The translations under genes were made by a program, and so were the position numbers. The notes beneath the pieces were generated by a model. The model ran no database searches, had not been told where the DNA came from, and was given only the letters and a program-made list of their open reading frames with translations. This document shows positions 1 through 8,954 of a stretch of 64,000 nucleotides of DNA, piece by piece; within the stretch, counting starts at the first letter, position 1, and the number at the start of each line of letters is the position of its first letter. This stretch comes from Serratia silvae. Lineage in GTDB: Bacteria > Pseudomonadota > Gammaproteobacteria > Enterobacterales > Enterobacteriaceae. The stretch covers positions 20,913 through 84,912 of the forward strand of contig NZ_JAGQDC010000020.1 in the NCBI RefSeq assembly GCF_023282985.1, written 5' to 3'.

Positions 1-84
1 TGGTATTGTATGAAGAGCGGGATGCTGTCTGCCGTTAGGCCACTCTGGCATAAAATAATCAAGCGTAACGAAATAGGATAAAAG
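1..84 (+). other. Window edge, probable 3' end of an upstream fimbrial gene
   Basis: Two frames run in from the left edge. One is open to a TAA at 79-81 and the other to a TAG at 36-38, ending in residues ERDAVCR. Either could be the last codons of an upstream fimbrial gene, since the next gene is a fimbrial chaperone. The fragment is too short to identify. A purine-rich AGGATAAAAG stretch just before 85 is the ribosome binding site of the chaperone gene. Confidence 0.3.
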
Positions 85-771
85 ATGAGAAATACAAAGT
101 GGTTCATTGGCCGGATTGTCGGCAGTATGTTACTGGTTACGGCGGGAATGCCATCAGCCCTGGCCTCTTTCCAGTTAGAAAGTATGGGGATAGTGCTAGA
201 GGAAAGTACTGGTCGGGTAAACTTCAGTATCAAGAACACGACCTCGGAGCCGATGTTGTTGGCAACCAAGGTTGAAGATCTGGATGGCAAGGCGTTTAGC
301 AAGATGGTAATGATTTCGCCGCCGATTTCCCGGATTGATGCCGGGCAGAGTCAGCAGGTGAATTTTGTGCTGAAACAGGGAGCGGTGTTACCCCACGAAG
401 TGATGCTGAAGGCTTCCTTTGAAGGGGTGGGTCAGGCGGTGGATAACAGCGCACGCATACCAGTACGCCAGAGCATTGGGCTGATTGTGCAACCGAAAGC
501 GGTGGCGGTAAGCCAGTCTCCTTGGGAAGACTTGCACTTTAGCCAGGTAGGGACGACCCTGGTGGTGAAGAATAGCGGATTACATGTGGTACGTTTGGCC
601 CCCCAGCTAACGCTGTCGCCCTCAAAGCAAAGTGTGCAGCTGGAGAATTACTATTTGATGTCGGGTGAAGAAAAGAAAGTGGACGTGGTGGGCAAGGTCA
701 CGTCCGTAACCATTACTCCGCTGGGCCGTTATGGCTTTAAACAGAATGATGTCACGTTGCCAGTGAAATAA
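85..771 (+). CDS. Periplasmic fimbrial/pilus chaperone
   Basis: The product is 228 residues, the usual size of PapD-type chaperones, which bind pilin subunits in the periplasm and hand them to an outer-membrane usher. An N-terminal signal peptide ends near ALASFQLES at about residue 27. An immunoglobulin-like first domain follows (VNFSIKNTTSEP, then SPPISRIDAGQSQQVNF), with a shorter second domain. The similarity is to the divergent YbgP/EcpD-like chaperone group rather than classic PapD. It is the last gene of its locus: a strong hairpin follows at 815. The usher and subunits must lie upstream of the window. The family call is secure; the fimbrial type is unknown. Confidence 0.85.
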   Translation: MRNTKWFIGRIVGSMLLVTAGMPSALASFQLESMGIVLEESTGRVNFSIKNTTSEPMLLATKVEDLDGKAFSKMVMISPPISRIDAGQSQQVNFVLKQGAVLPHEVMLKASFEGVGQAVDNSARIPVRQSIGLIVQPKAVAVSQSPWEDLHFSQVGTTLVVKNSGLHVVRLAPQLTLSPSKQSVQLENYYLMSGEEKKVDVVGKVTSVTITPLGRYGFKQNDVTLPVK

Positions 772-814
772 AGGCACCTCGCCATGCGGGAGTGTCGCTA
801 GATGATGGTAAAAG

Positions 815-857
815 GGTGCCCGACTTCACAACGAAGCTCGGGCACCTCCATTTTTTT
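815..857 (+). terminator. Rho-independent terminator between the chaperone and panS genes
   Basis: A 9-bp GC-rich stem (GGTGCCCGA at 815 with TCGGGCACC at 838) is followed by a run of seven T at 851-857. The A-rich left flank means it could also serve the convergent minus-strand gene that ends at 865. Confidence 0.85.
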
Positions 858-864
858 GTGGGGC

Positions 865-1785
865 TTAATCCTGTTTCTTGATCGGGCGGCCTGACCAGTA
901 ACCTGCCAGCAGTGAACCTGAGAGGTTGTGCCACACCGAGAACAAGGCACCCGGCAGCGCGGCCAGTGGTGAGAAGTAAATCTTGCCCAGCGTTGCCGCC
1001 AGCCCGGAGTTTTGCATGCCGACTTCAATGGCCAGCGTGCGGCAGGTGGATTCGTCAAAGCCAAACAGCTTGCCTCCCCAATAGCCGCTCAGCAGCCCGA
1101 TGCCGTTATGCAGGATCACCGCAATGATCACGACAAAGCCTACCGAGGCAATATGGCTCTGGCTACCTGCAACCACCGCACTGATGATTGCCACAATACA
1201 CACCATCGACAAGGCTGGCAGATAAGGCTCAACCCGCTTGACGGTTTTGGTGAAGCAGTGGTGGACGATCAGGCCCAACCCAATCGGGATCACCACGATC
1301 TGCAGAATGCTGAATAACATCCCCATGATATCCACGCTGATCTCGGCATCGACATACAGACGTGTCAGCAGCGGGGTGGCAAAAACGCCAACCAGCGTAG
1401 AAACGGCTGAGATGGTCACCGACAGAGCGACATCGCCTTTAGCCAGATAGATCATTACGTTGGAGGCGGTGCCGCTGGCTACGCTGCCTACCAGCACCAT
1501 ACCGGCAGAGAGATCCGGCGGCATACGGAACAGCATCGCCAGCAGCCAGGCGGCCAGCGGCATAATCAGGTAATGCAGGAAGATCCCCGCAGCGACCGGG
1601 CCAGGGCGCGACAGTACGCGTTTGAAGTCATCCAGGCGCAGGGTGACGCCCATGGCAAACATGATCAACATCAGCAACGTACTGACGTAAGGGCTGATAC
1701 CGGTAAAGGTCGACGGGGTGTAATAGGCCGCAATGGACAGCAGCACGGCCCATAACGGGAATAAGCGTGTGATTTTTGCCAGCAT
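865..1785 (-). CDS. panS: Bile acid:sodium symporter family transporter, PanS-like
   Basis: The 306-residue inner-membrane protein has about nine or ten hydrophobic segments and the BASS-family signature in [19 protein letters not shown] (about residues 100-118), together with the late motif [15 protein letters not shown]. The closest characterised relative is PanS, a ketopantoate/pantoate transporter; other family members carry bile acids or organic anions, so the substrate is inferred. It is monocistronic and convergent with the fimbrial chaperone. An ERIC repeat lies upstream between it and lysC. The ATG at 1785 follows an AGGATAACC-type ribosome binding site. Confidence 0.8.
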   Translation of the reverse strand: MLAKITRLFPLWAVLLSIAAYYTPSTFTGISPYVSTLLMLIMFAMGVTLRLDDFKRVLSRPGPVAAGIFLHYLIMPLAAWLLAMLFRMPPDLSAGMVLVGSVASGTASNVMIYLAKGDVALSVTISAVSTLVGVFATPLLTRLYVDAEISVDIMGMLFSILQIVVIPIGLGLIVHHCFTKTVKRVEPYLPALSMVCIVAIISAVVAGSQSHIASVGFVVIIAVILHNGIGLLSGYWGGKLFGFDESTCRTLAIEVGMQNSGLAATLGKIYFSPLAALPGALFSVWHNLSGSLLAGYWSGRPIKKQD

Positions 1786-1857
1786 GAGAGAGGTTATCCT
1801 TTGCCAATATTGAACGTGAAGGTGGTGGTGTGGTGGGCCCAGTGCGCTGAGCCTCTA

Positions 1858-1985
1858 TATACCCGTCGTCTTTCAAGCTGCAGCGTTGTTACCCGCACTA
1901 TCTCACCCCAGTCACTTACTAAAAGTAAGCTCCTGGGGATGAGATAGCTTGTCGCCTAGCTGCAGCATGAAATCCATAGGGTATA
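1858..1985. repeat. ERIC (intergenic repeat unit), copy 1
   Basis: This 128-bp imperfect palindrome starts TATACCCGTC and ends CATAGGGTATA. It carries the central ERIC core, CACCCCAGTCACTTA facing TAAGCTCCTGGGG. It is about 127 bp long, the standard size of enterobacterial ERIC elements. A second copy lies at 7849. It sits between panS and lysC, both on the minus strand, so if transcribed it would form a long hairpin. Confidence 0.92.
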
Positions 1986-2016
1986 GTTTATGAAAAAACT
2001 ATGGGGTTTTCGGGGA

Positions 2017-3384
2017 CTACTCAAACAGATTTTGATGCAGCGTTTGTACTACGCGCTCCGCATCATCGCCAGGCACCAGGAAGCACAGGTTATAGCTGCT
2101 GGCACCGTAACAGATCATGCGGATATTGAACGGATCTAGCACGCCAAACACCTCTTTACCGACGCCGCAAGCCTGTGACAGCTTGTTGCCGATCAGGGCG
2201 ACCAGCGCCAGATTTTCTTCCACTTCCACCCGGCACAGTGAGGACAGTTCGGTGAGCAGGGAGGTGGTTAACAGACTGCCGCCGGTGGTCGTAGAGCCGG
2301 TGGTATCCATGGTCAATGCCACGCTGACTTCGGAGGTGGTGATCAGATCGACCGAGATATTATGACGGGCCAGAATGTTGAACACTTCGGCCAGGAAGCC
2401 GCGTGCGTGCAGCATGTTCAGGCTGTGCAGCGTCAGCAGGGTTTGCTTGCGGCGCAAGGCCAGCGCACGGAACAGCGGCGGGTTTTCTGTGGTATTACAT
2501 ACCAGCGTGCCGCCCGCAGCAGGATCTTTGCTCGAACCAACGAAGACCGGAATGTCGCTGCGCACGGCAGGCAGCAGGGTGGCCGGATGCAGCACTTTGG
2601 CACCGAAGGTGGCCATTTCCGCCGCTTCTTCAAAGGCAATTTTATCGATACGTTTAGCGGCAGGCACCACGCGTGGGTCGGTGGTATAAATACCCGGTAC
2701 ATCAGTCCAGATATCCACGCGGCTGACGCTGAGTGCTTCACCCAACAGGGCTGCGGTGTAGTCACTGCCGCCACGGCCCAGCGTAGTGGTGCGGCCTTTG
2801 GGTTCACAGCCGATAAAGCCCTGAGTGATCACCAACGCTTGTTGCAGGCGCGGTTTCAACAGGGTTTGGGCCAATTCGGTCAGCGCGGCGCTGTCTGGCA
2901 CGGCACGGCCGAAATGGTCGTCGGTACGCATGACTTTACGGATATCGAACCATTCTGCCTGCACTTTGCGGCCACGCAGAATTTCTACAAACAGCAGAGT
3001 AGACATCAGCTCGCCATGGCTGACCAGTTCATCGGTCAGTGCGGCAGAGGTGGCCAGCGCAGCGGCTTCCGATAACGTGGTGATGTTTTCCAGCATGCGG
3101 TCGATTTCTTCGCGAACCACCACCGGGTTATCGAGGCGTTCGAGAATGGCGTATTGAATGCGGCGGATCTCAGCTAGCTGTTCGTTGCGTTTTTCTGCTT
3201 CGCAACCTTCAGCCAGGGCTACCAACAGGTTGGTGATACCGGCAGAGGCGGAGAGAACCACCAACCGGACATCGGGATTGGAGAGTACCACGTCGGCGCT
3301 GCGGTTCATCGCCTCGAAATCGGCCACGCTGGTGCCGCCGAATTTGGCTACTACGGTTGCGGTTTGGGGTGCTGCTTGAGTCAT
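2017..3384 (-). CDS. lysC: Lysine-sensitive aspartokinase III
   Basis: This enzyme phosphorylates L-aspartate in the first step of lysine, threonine, methionine and diaminopimelate synthesis. The 455-residue protein has the kinase motif KFGGTSVADF at the N-terminus, the catalytic stretch TLGRGGSDYTAALL, and two C-terminal ACT domains that bind lysine (from about residue 305). The ATG at 3384 is chosen because the product then aligns end to end with E. coli LysC; the frame stays open further upstream only because it runs into the riboswitch. The gene is monocistronic, with a lysine riboswitch in its leader controlling the ribosome binding site. Confidence 0.97.
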   Translation of the reverse strand: MTQAAPQTATVVAKFGGTSVADFEAMNRSADVVLSNPDVRLVVLSASAGITNLLVALAEGCEAEKRNEQLAEIRRIQYAILERLDNPVVVREEIDRMLENITTLSEAAALATSAALTDELVSHGELMSTLLFVEILRGRKVQAEWFDIRKVMRTDDHFGRAVPDSAALTELAQTLLKPRLQQALVITQGFIGCEPKGRTTTLGRGGSDYTAALLGEALSVSRVDIWTDVPGIYTTDPRVVPAAKRIDKIAFEEAAEMATFGAKVLHPATLLPAVRSDIPVFVGSSKDPAAGGTLVCNTTENPPLFRALALRRKQTLLTLHSLNMLHARGFLAEVFNILARHNISVDLITTSEVSVALTMDTTGSTTTGGSLLTTSLLTELSSLCRVEVEENLALVALIGNKLSQACGVGKEVFGVLDPFNIRMICYGASSYNLCFLVPGDDAERVVQTLHQNLFE

Positions 3385-3390
3385 GTAAAA

Positions 3391-3449
3391 CCTCGTGTCA
3401 GGGACGCCATTCAAATTGGCATTTAATTTCCATAAGCCTTGGCACAAGG
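3391..3449 (-). promoter_or_regulatory. lysC riboswitch expression platform (ribosome binding site sequestor)
   Basis: On the minus strand the lysC ribosome binding site lies in CACGAGG (3391-3397). This can pair over seven positions, one of them G-U, with CCTTGTG (3443-3449). The same complementarity exists in the E. coli lysC leader, which controls translation initiation. A further element at 3450-3455 (CTCTTC) is complementary to GAAGAG at 3676-3681 in the 5' side of the aptamer and could form a competing helix. The pairing is seen in the sequence; the switching logic is inferred from E. coli. Confidence 0.75.
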
Positions 3450-3498
3450 GAAGAGCGGTAAACAGGGAGCAGGCGTAGAGGTTGAGGCTACGATACAC

Positions 3499-3684
3499 CC
3501 AGAAGCGCCCCACCTTGCTGACTGCTCATACAGAGCAGCCCATGGTGACAACTCAGGGGATTCAGCCCCTGTAGCCGACGTGATGATTGCCGTAAGCATC
3601 TCGCCTCGGCGTCGCTCCCCCTCCAGTGCCGTCATCGGATAATGGCTCCTCTGACACTCTACCTGGGCGACGCGCCTCTTCTGG
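3499..3684 (-). ncRNA. Lysine riboswitch aptamer (L box)
   Basis: The 186-nt aptamer is closed by a P1 helix of CCAGAAG (3678-3684) with CTTCTGG (3499-3505). Inside are conserved lysine-box elements: AGAAGAGGCGCG, AGGAGCCA, CGCCGAGG and GGCTACAGGGGCTGA in the expected order. The size and order match the lysC leader of E. coli. Lysine binding should repress lysC, the next gene downstream. Confidence 0.93.
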
Positions 3685-4021
3685 CTTGCACAAAGTGCAA
3701 GTAGGCTGTTAGGAATAACGGGTTTAGTGGCTGCTGTCAACGGGTAGACGCTGAGGGATTTTCATCTGCGCTTTGGAGGGCGCTGAGCGACCGAATATTG
3801 CGAACTGCGCATTAAGAGAAAAGCGTGGTGAGAGGGACGTTTCAGCGTAGTGATAACAGGCTGTTAGGTGAAATATCAGCAGATTGTTGTGGAAAGGTAA
3901 AAATGGAGTGCGGTGGTTTGAGAGTTAACGCCTATCGCAAGAAAAGAGATCATAATCACAGTCGAACAGGCTACAATCGGTCCATTACATCATATTCATT
4001 CTCAAGCATAAGAGCGCCGCT
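3685..4021. promoter_or_regulatory. Divergent lysC / pgi promoter region
   Basis: About 340 bases separate the riboswitch from pgi. The lysC promoter must lie here on the minus strand, close to 3700-3760, and the pgi promoter on the plus strand, probably in the AT-rich 3940-4000 stretch. No operator could be assigned, and no convincing open frame is present. Confidence 0.45.
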
Positions 4022-5668
4022 ATGAAAAATATCAATCCTAGTCAAACCGCTGCTTGGCAAGCCCTGCAGCAACATTTCGACCAAATGAAAGACGTCCAGA
4101 TCCGTGACCTGTTTGCTCAGGATAGTGAGCGTTTCTCCAAGTTCTCTGCCACTTTCAACGATCAGATGCTGGTGGATTATTCCAAAAACCGTATTACCGC
4201 AGAAACCCTGGAGAAGCTGCAGGCACTGGCGAAAGAAACTGACCTGCAAAGCGCGATCAAATCGATGTTCTCCGGTGAGAAAATCAACCGTACGGAAGAT
4301 CGTGCCGTGCTGCATGTTGCCCTGCGTAACCGCAGTAACACGCCAATCATTGTTGATGGCAAGGACGTGATGCCAGAAGTCAATGCGGTGCTGGCGAAGA
4401 TGAAACAGTTCTGTGACCGCGTCATCGGCGGTGACTGGAAAGGTTACACCGGCAAACCGATTACCGACGTGGTTAACATCGGCATCGGCGGCTCAGACCT
4501 CGGCCCTTATATGGCAACCGAAGCGCTGCGTCCGTATAAAAACCACCTGAACATGCACTTTGTTTCCAACGTAGACGGCACCCATATCGCCGAAACGCTA
4601 AAACCGTTGGATCCGGCGACTACGTTGTTCCTGGTGGCGTCTAAAACCTTCACTACCCAGGAAACCATGACCAACGCCCTCAGCGCGCGCGACTGGTTCC
4701 TGAGCACCGCAGGCGATCAGCAGCACGTCGCGAAACACTTTGCCGCGCTGTCTACCAACGGTAAAGCGGTGGCCGAGTTTGGTATCGACACCGACAATAT
4801 GTTCGAGTTCTGGGACTGGGTGGGTGGCCGTTACTCTCTGTGGTCGGCAATCGGCCTGTCTATCGCGCTGTCTCTGGGCTTTGAAAACTTTGAACAGCTG
4901 CTGAGCGGTGCGCATGAGATGGACAAGCACTTTGCCCAGACGCCTGCCGAGCAAAACCTGCCGGTACTGTTGGCGCTGATCGGCATTTGGTACAACAATT
5001 TCTTCGGTGCGGAAACCGAAGCAATCTTGCCATATGACCAGTATATGCACCGTTTTGCCGCCTATTTCCAACAGGGCAACATGGAGTCTAACGGCAAATA
5101 CGTTGACCGTAACGGCAATCCGGTTGATTACCAGACCGGCCCGATTATCTGGGGTGAGCCAGGCACCAACGGCCAGCATGCGTTCTATCAGTTGATCCAT
5201 CAGGGGACCAAACTGGTGCCTTGCGACTTTATTGCTCCGGCCATCAGCCATAATCCACTGAGCGACCACCACGCTAAGCTGCTGTCGAACTTCTTTGCAC
5301 AGACGGAAGCGCTGGCGTTCGGTAAATCTCTGGAGGTGGTTGAGGAAGAGTTCGCCGCACAGGGTAAAAAGCCGCAAGAGGTCAAGCACGTTGCCCCATT
5401 CAAAGTGTTTGAAGGCAACCGCCCAACCAACTCCATCCTGCTGCGTGAGATCACCCCGTTCAGCCTGGGTAGCCTGATTGCCCTGTATGAGCACAAGATC
5501 TTCACGCAAGGCGCGATCCTCAACATCTTCACCTTCGACCAATGGGGCGTAGAGCTGGGTAAACAGCTGGCTAACCGTATTCTGCCGGAACTGGCGGGTA
5601 AAGAAGCGGTGACCAGCCACGACACCTCAACCAACGGCTTGATCAATCGCTTTAAAGCCTGGCGTTAA
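4022..5668 (+). CDS. pgi: Glucose-6-phosphate isomerase
   Basis: The cytosolic enzyme interconverts glucose 6-phosphate and fructose 6-phosphate at the entry to glycolysis. The 548 residues match the usual bacterial length, and the protein is colinear with E. coli Pgi. Visible hallmarks are the phosphosugar-binding stretch [13 protein letters not shown] (about residue 150), the signature [16 protein letters not shown], and the C-terminal motif [15 protein letters not shown]. It is transcribed alone, divergent from lysC, and ends at a symmetric terminator at 5691. It may contribute to the precursor supply for the surface polysaccharide suggested by the neighbouring Wzi gene. Confidence 0.98.
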   Translation: MKNINPSQTAAWQALQQHFDQMKDVQIRDLFAQDSERFSKFSATFNDQMLVDYSKNRITAETLEKLQALAKETDLQSAIKSMFSGEKINRTEDRAVLHVALRNRSNTPIIVDGKDVMPEVNAVLAKMKQFCDRVIGGDWKGYTGKPITDVVNIGIGGSDLGPYMATEALRPYKNHLNMHFVSNVDGTHIAETLKPLDPATTLFLVASKTFTTQETMTNALSARDWFLSTAGDQQHVAKHFAALSTNGKAVAEFGIDTDNMFEFWDWVGGRYSLWSAIGLSIALSLGFENFEQLLSGAHEMDKHFAQTPAEQNLPVLLALIGIWYNNFFGAETEAILPYDQYMHRFAAYFQQGNMESNGKYVDRNGNPVDYQTGPIIWGEPGTNGQHAFYQLIHQGTKLVPCDFIAPAISHNPLSDHHAKLLSNFFAQTEALAFGKSLEVVEEEFAAQGKKPQEVKHVAPFKVFEGNRPTNSILLREITPFSLGSLIALYEHKIFTQGAILNIFTFDQWGVELGKQLANRILPELAGKEAVTSHDTSTNGLINRFKAWR

Positions 5669-5690
5669 GTTGCTCTGAATCGCAGCCAAT

Positions 5691-5716
5691 AAAAAACCCG
5701 CCGCGGCGGGTTTTTT
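5691..5716. terminator. Bidirectional terminator between pgi and the wzi-like gene
   Basis: A perfectly palindromic CCCGCCGCGGCGGG is flanked by six A on the left and six T on the right. It can therefore terminate both pgi and the convergent minus-strand gene. Confidence 0.95.
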
Positions 5717-5730
5717 GACGTCTGTAGGGA

Positions 5731-7167
5731 TTACAGATTGATCGGTACGGCCATGCTGACACCGGCACCCACGTCATCGGCGGTGCTGTTGTTGTTATCG
5801 GTGTACCACAGGCTGGTATCAAACTTCACCTGATGGGTGAAGGTATAGCCCCAACCCAACTGAATGCCTTTCAGCGTGTCGGATTTCGGGAATGCCTGGT
5901 TGATGCTCTGGTTCATCGGGTTCACCTTGGCGTACACCAGGCGAGTGCTCCAGCGCTGGCCATCCTCCAGCACCAGTTCTACACGGCCAGATAGCATCTG
6001 ACCATCACCACCCATCGCGTGGCCCAACGGGTAACCCTGCTGGTAGTAGCCGTCTTTATAGGTATAGTGGTTATACACGTAATTCTTACGGCTCATATCG
6101 GCGCGGGTATCCGCCCCTTCAATATACCAGTTGATCACCGTTGGGCCCCATTCTGGGTGGCCTTCCAAACCGAGCAGATAGGTGTTTTGCGATGGCAGGA
6201 AGCCCGCCTCATCCTCACCCACTAACTGACCGTACAGGCTGACTGGCATACCGATCAATGGCTGCATTTTCAGCTTGAAGTCGAAACCGGCGAGCTGGTT
6301 GCCCGGATCGTTACCCTGGCCGGAGTCGTCGTTATCACGGCCGATAAAGCCATCCCAGAATGAGCTGAAGGATTGTGTGCGGCCATCACCCCCCCACTGC
6401 ATAATGCGTGAAGCACCCAGCTCCACGAAGTCGGTTGGCATCATGGTCAGGCGGCCACCGATCAGCTTGGTGTTAGGAATGGCGGTATATTGAGACAGTT
6501 GACCTGCGGTGATCTGATATTGCCAACGACCGATCCAGGACAGCCAAGGTGTTTCAAACGGGGATTGATCGGCACGTTGCAGCATAAAGCCAGCCACTGG
6601 GCGCGCCGCGTCGGAACGGATCAGGCTACCGTCATAGCCAGGGCCCCACCATTGAGAGACCTCACCGAATGACAGCCACTGGTTCCACACTTTGATGGCA
6701 CCGTATGAGCCGTTCAGGTTGAATTTGGAGCCATCAGAGACGCGCTGATCGCCTTCCACGGCGCCTTGCAGGCGCACGTCCCAGAACTCACCGTTGGCAC
6801 CGGCGCCGATGGTCAGGCTGCTGTCGGCATAGTGACTCTGGCCGAAGCCCTGCGGTGTGCCTGGTTTGTCGGTTGAGGTATAACCGGTAACGGTTATATT
6901 GGCTTTTAAGTCACCTACGCGACGCTGTACGCGGTCAATGACGTTTTTCTCGGTATTGGTCACCGGTTTGGCCTGCGCCAGCACCGAGTTGATCTCTTCC
7001 TGGCTTAGCGGCCAGGTAGACAGGCTGACGTTAATCACACCGCGATCGGATAACCAGGCGAGGTCATTGCGCAGATCGTTATCAGGAGTCACCAGTCCGC
7101 TGGCATACCCTGCAAACGAACAGGTGAAAAGGCCTGCTGCGACCAGTGCGTGGAGTTTAGCTCGCAT
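5731..7167 (-). CDS. Wzi-family outer-membrane capsule assembly protein
   Basis: The 478-residue protein has a clear signal peptide (cleavage near GYASGLVTPD) and no other membrane helix. The rest reads as alternating beta strands with aromatic girdles and ends in AVPINL, as expected of an outer-membrane barrel. It resembles Wzi, an 18-stranded barrel that binds group 1 capsule polysaccharide at the surface; conserved motifs include GEVSQWWGPGYDGSL and PWLSWIGRWQYQ. In E. coli this interval holds yjbEFGH, also linked to exopolysaccharide, so the position fits a surface polysaccharide role. The polymer it serves is unknown. A strong ribosome binding site (AAGGAAC) precedes the ATG. Confidence 0.85.
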   Translation of the reverse strand: MRAKLHALVAAGLFTCSFAGYASGLVTPDNDLRNDLAWLSDRGVINVSLSTWPLSQEEINSVLAQAKPVTNTEKNVIDRVQRRVGDLKANITVTGYTSTDKPGTPQGFGQSHYADSSLTIGAGANGEFWDVRLQGAVEGDQRVSDGSKFNLNGSYGAIKVWNQWLSFGEVSQWWGPGYDGSLIRSDAARPVAGFMLQRADQSPFETPWLSWIGRWQYQITAGQLSQYTAIPNTKLIGGRLTMMPTDFVELGASRIMQWGGDGRTQSFSSFWDGFIGRDNDDSGQGNDPGNQLAGFDFKLKMQPLIGMPVSLYGQLVGEDEAGFLPSQNTYLLGLEGHPEWGPTVINWYIEGADTRADMSRKNYVYNHYTYKDGYYQQGYPLGHAMGGDGQMLSGRVELVLEDGQRWSTRLVYAKVNPMNQSINQAFPKSDTLKGIQLGWGYTFTHQVKFDTSLWYTDNNNSTADDVGAGVSMAVPINL

Positions 7168-7392
7168 GAAAGTTCCTTTCTTAATTACTGGAATTTAGAG
7201 GCATAATGCCTAGGACTGCGCCCATAATAGAGGACATTTCAATTCGCTACAAATATATACAAGCGTAATGAATTCGCGCAACTGATTGAAAATAGGCTAA
7301 TTAGCCTGAGGATAAACAATCAGGGCAACTTTAGGAAAAAGCCCATAAGGCATTTTCTGCACTAAATAACTGAACGAACGAAGGGAGGAGCC

Positions 7393-7800
7393 ATGGCAAA
7401 AACATCACGCTCATTGATGATCGCCAAAGGGTTACAGCGGGTACTGAACGTGGGGTTGCTGCTATTGGCGGCGATTTTAGTGGTCTTTTTGGTCAAAGAA
7501 ACCTTTCACTTGGCGAAAGTATTATTCGTGAGCAACGAGGAGTCTTCTTCGTATCAACTGATTGAGGGGATCGTGATTTATTTCCTCTACTTTGAGTTTA
7601 TCGCCTTGATTGTTAAATATTTTGAGTCGGGCTATCACTTCCCGCTACGCTACTTTATCTATATTGGCATTACTGCGATTATTCGTTTGATCATCGTTGA
7701 TCATGAGAATCCTTTCGACACGCTGGTTTATTCCGCCGCCATATTATTACTGGTGGTGACTTTGTATTTGGCCAACACCGATCGGCTGAAGCGGGAGTAA
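7393..7800 (+). CDS. psiE: Phosphate-starvation-inducible protein PsiE
   Basis: The 135-residue integral membrane protein is colinear with E. coli PsiE and has four hydrophobic helices, including [16 protein letters not shown] and [17 protein letters not shown]. The middle signature [19 protein letters not shown] is well conserved. Its biochemical role is unknown; in E. coli it is controlled by PhoB and CRP. A strong GGAGG ribosome binding site lies four bases before the ATG. No clear Pho box was found in the 225-base gap upstream. Confidence 0.93.
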   Translation: MAKTSRSLMIAKGLQRVLNVGLLLLAAILVVFLVKETFHLAKVLFVSNEESSSYQLIEGIVIYFLYFEFIALIVKYFESGYHFPLRYFIYIGITAIIRLIIVDHENPFDTLVYSAAILLLVVTLYLANTDRLKRE

Positions 7801-7803
7801 CCA

Positions 7804-7831
7804 TAAAAATGGCGGCCCAGCAAAGGCCGCC
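7804..7831 (-). terminator. Probable minus-strand terminator downstream of malG
   Basis: A 7-bp GC stem (GGCGGCC with GGCCGCC) is followed on the minus strand by a short T run opposite 7805-7809. It lies beyond the ERIC element and is the first terminator-like hairpin after the malEFG operon. It may also mark the end of psiE. Confidence 0.5.
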
Positions 7832-7848
7832 AAAGACACAGTTCTTGC

Positions 7849-7974
7849 TTACCCGTCGTCTTTCAAGCTACAGCGTTGTTACCTGCGCTACCTCACCCCA
7901 GTCACTTACGAAAAGTAAGCTCCTGAGGATGAGATAGCTTGGTGCCTAGCTGTCACTTGAAATCCATAGGGTAA
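7849..7974. repeat. ERIC (intergenic repeat unit), copy 2
   Basis: This 126-bp element has the same orientation as the copy at 1858 and is close to it in sequence, differing at scattered positions (TTACCCGTC at the left, GGGTAA at the right). The conserved CCAGTCACTTA / TAAGCTCCTG core is present. It lies between psiE and malG, downstream of both genes, so it would be part of their 3' untranslated RNA. Confidence 0.92.
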
Positions 7975-8051
7975 TAGTTAGGAACAAAGTACATCAAACG
8001 TATTGCAGTGGCCTAAACACAGTTGCCTGGCCCGATTGAGTCCGGCAGAAA

Positions 8052-8942
8052 TTAACCTTTCACCCCACCCGCCGTCAGGCCACCGACCAACCAGCGCTGC
8101 GCCAGCAGGAATACGGCGGTGATCGGAATGGCGGACAGTACCGCCGCAGCGGCAAAGTCACCCCACAGGTAGTTCTGCGGATTGAGGTATTGCTGCATAC
8201 CTACGGCCAGCGTGTAGCTGCTCACGTCACGTAACAGCAGTGAAGCCACCGGCACCTCGGTGATCGCCGCGATAAACGACAGAATAAACACCACCGCCAG
8301 GATCGGGACTGAAAGGGGCAGCAGCACCAGGCGGAACGCTTGCCAAGGCGTGGCACCGTCCAGGGCGGCGGCCTCTTCCAACGAGTTATCGATGGTTTCG
8401 AAGTAGCCTTTAATGGTCCAGACGTGCAGCGCAATACCGCCCATATAGGCGAATATCACACCGCCATGGGTATTGAGACCGATAAACGGAATGTACTGCC
8501 CCAGGCGATCGAACAGAGCGTATAGCGCGACCAAAGACAGCACCGCCGGGAACATCTGGAAGATCAGCATGCTTTTCAGCAGGGTGCTTTTGCCACGAAA
8601 ACGCATACGGGCAAAGGCGTAGGCACAGGTGGTAGAGAGCGTCACGATCCCCACGGCGGTGATCGCCGCGACTTTAATCGAGTTCCACAGCCATAACAGA
8701 ACTGGGAAAGGTGGTGGGGTGACGCTGCCATCCGCTTGGGTGACGCTCATCCCCAGCGCCAGTCGCCAGTGATCCCAGGAGATCTGATCCGGGATCAGAC
8801 TGCCGGTGGCAAAGTTACCGGAGCGTAGCGAAATCGCCACTACCATCAGCAACGGGAACATGATCAGGGCAATAAAGCTCAGCATCAGAATATGGGTGAT
8901 CCACAGGCGTACGCGCTGGGATTTGGGTTGTACCATGGCCAT
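8052..8942 (-). CDS. malG: Maltose/maltodextrin ABC transporter permease MalG
   Basis: The 296-residue inner-membrane permease pairs with MalF in the MalFGK2 importer. Six transmembrane segments are visible. The cytoplasmic EAA loop that contacts MalK reads [21 protein letters not shown] (about residues 190-210). It is the last gene of the minus-strand malEFG operon and starts 12 bases after malF stops, so the two are probably translationally coupled. Length and sequence match E. coli MalG. Confidence 0.97.
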   Translation of the reverse strand: MAMVQPKSQRVRLWITHILMLSFIALIMFPLLMVVAISLRSGNFATGSLIPDQISWDHWRLALGMSVTQADGSVTPPPFPVLLWLWNSIKVAAITAVGIVTLSTTCAYAFARMRFRGKSTLLKSMLIFQMFPAVLSLVALYALFDRLGQYIPFIGLNTHGGVIFAYMGGIALHVWTIKGYFETIDNSLEEAAALDGATPWQAFRLVLLPLSVPILAVVFILSFIAAITEVPVASLLLRDVSSYTLAVGMQQYLNPQNYLWGDFAAAAVLSAIPITAVFLLAQRWLVGGLTAGGVKG

Positions 8943-8954
8943 TGTCGTTCTCCC

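Noticed and set aside
3385..3513. lysC reading frame extends 43 codons upstream of the chosen ATG
   Set aside because: The extension lies in the riboswitch leader, and the ATG at 3384 matches known LysC starts.
4598..5620. 340-codon open frame antisense to pgi
   Set aside because: It is a shadow of a GC-rich gene; the product has no recognisable motif, and pgi is certain.
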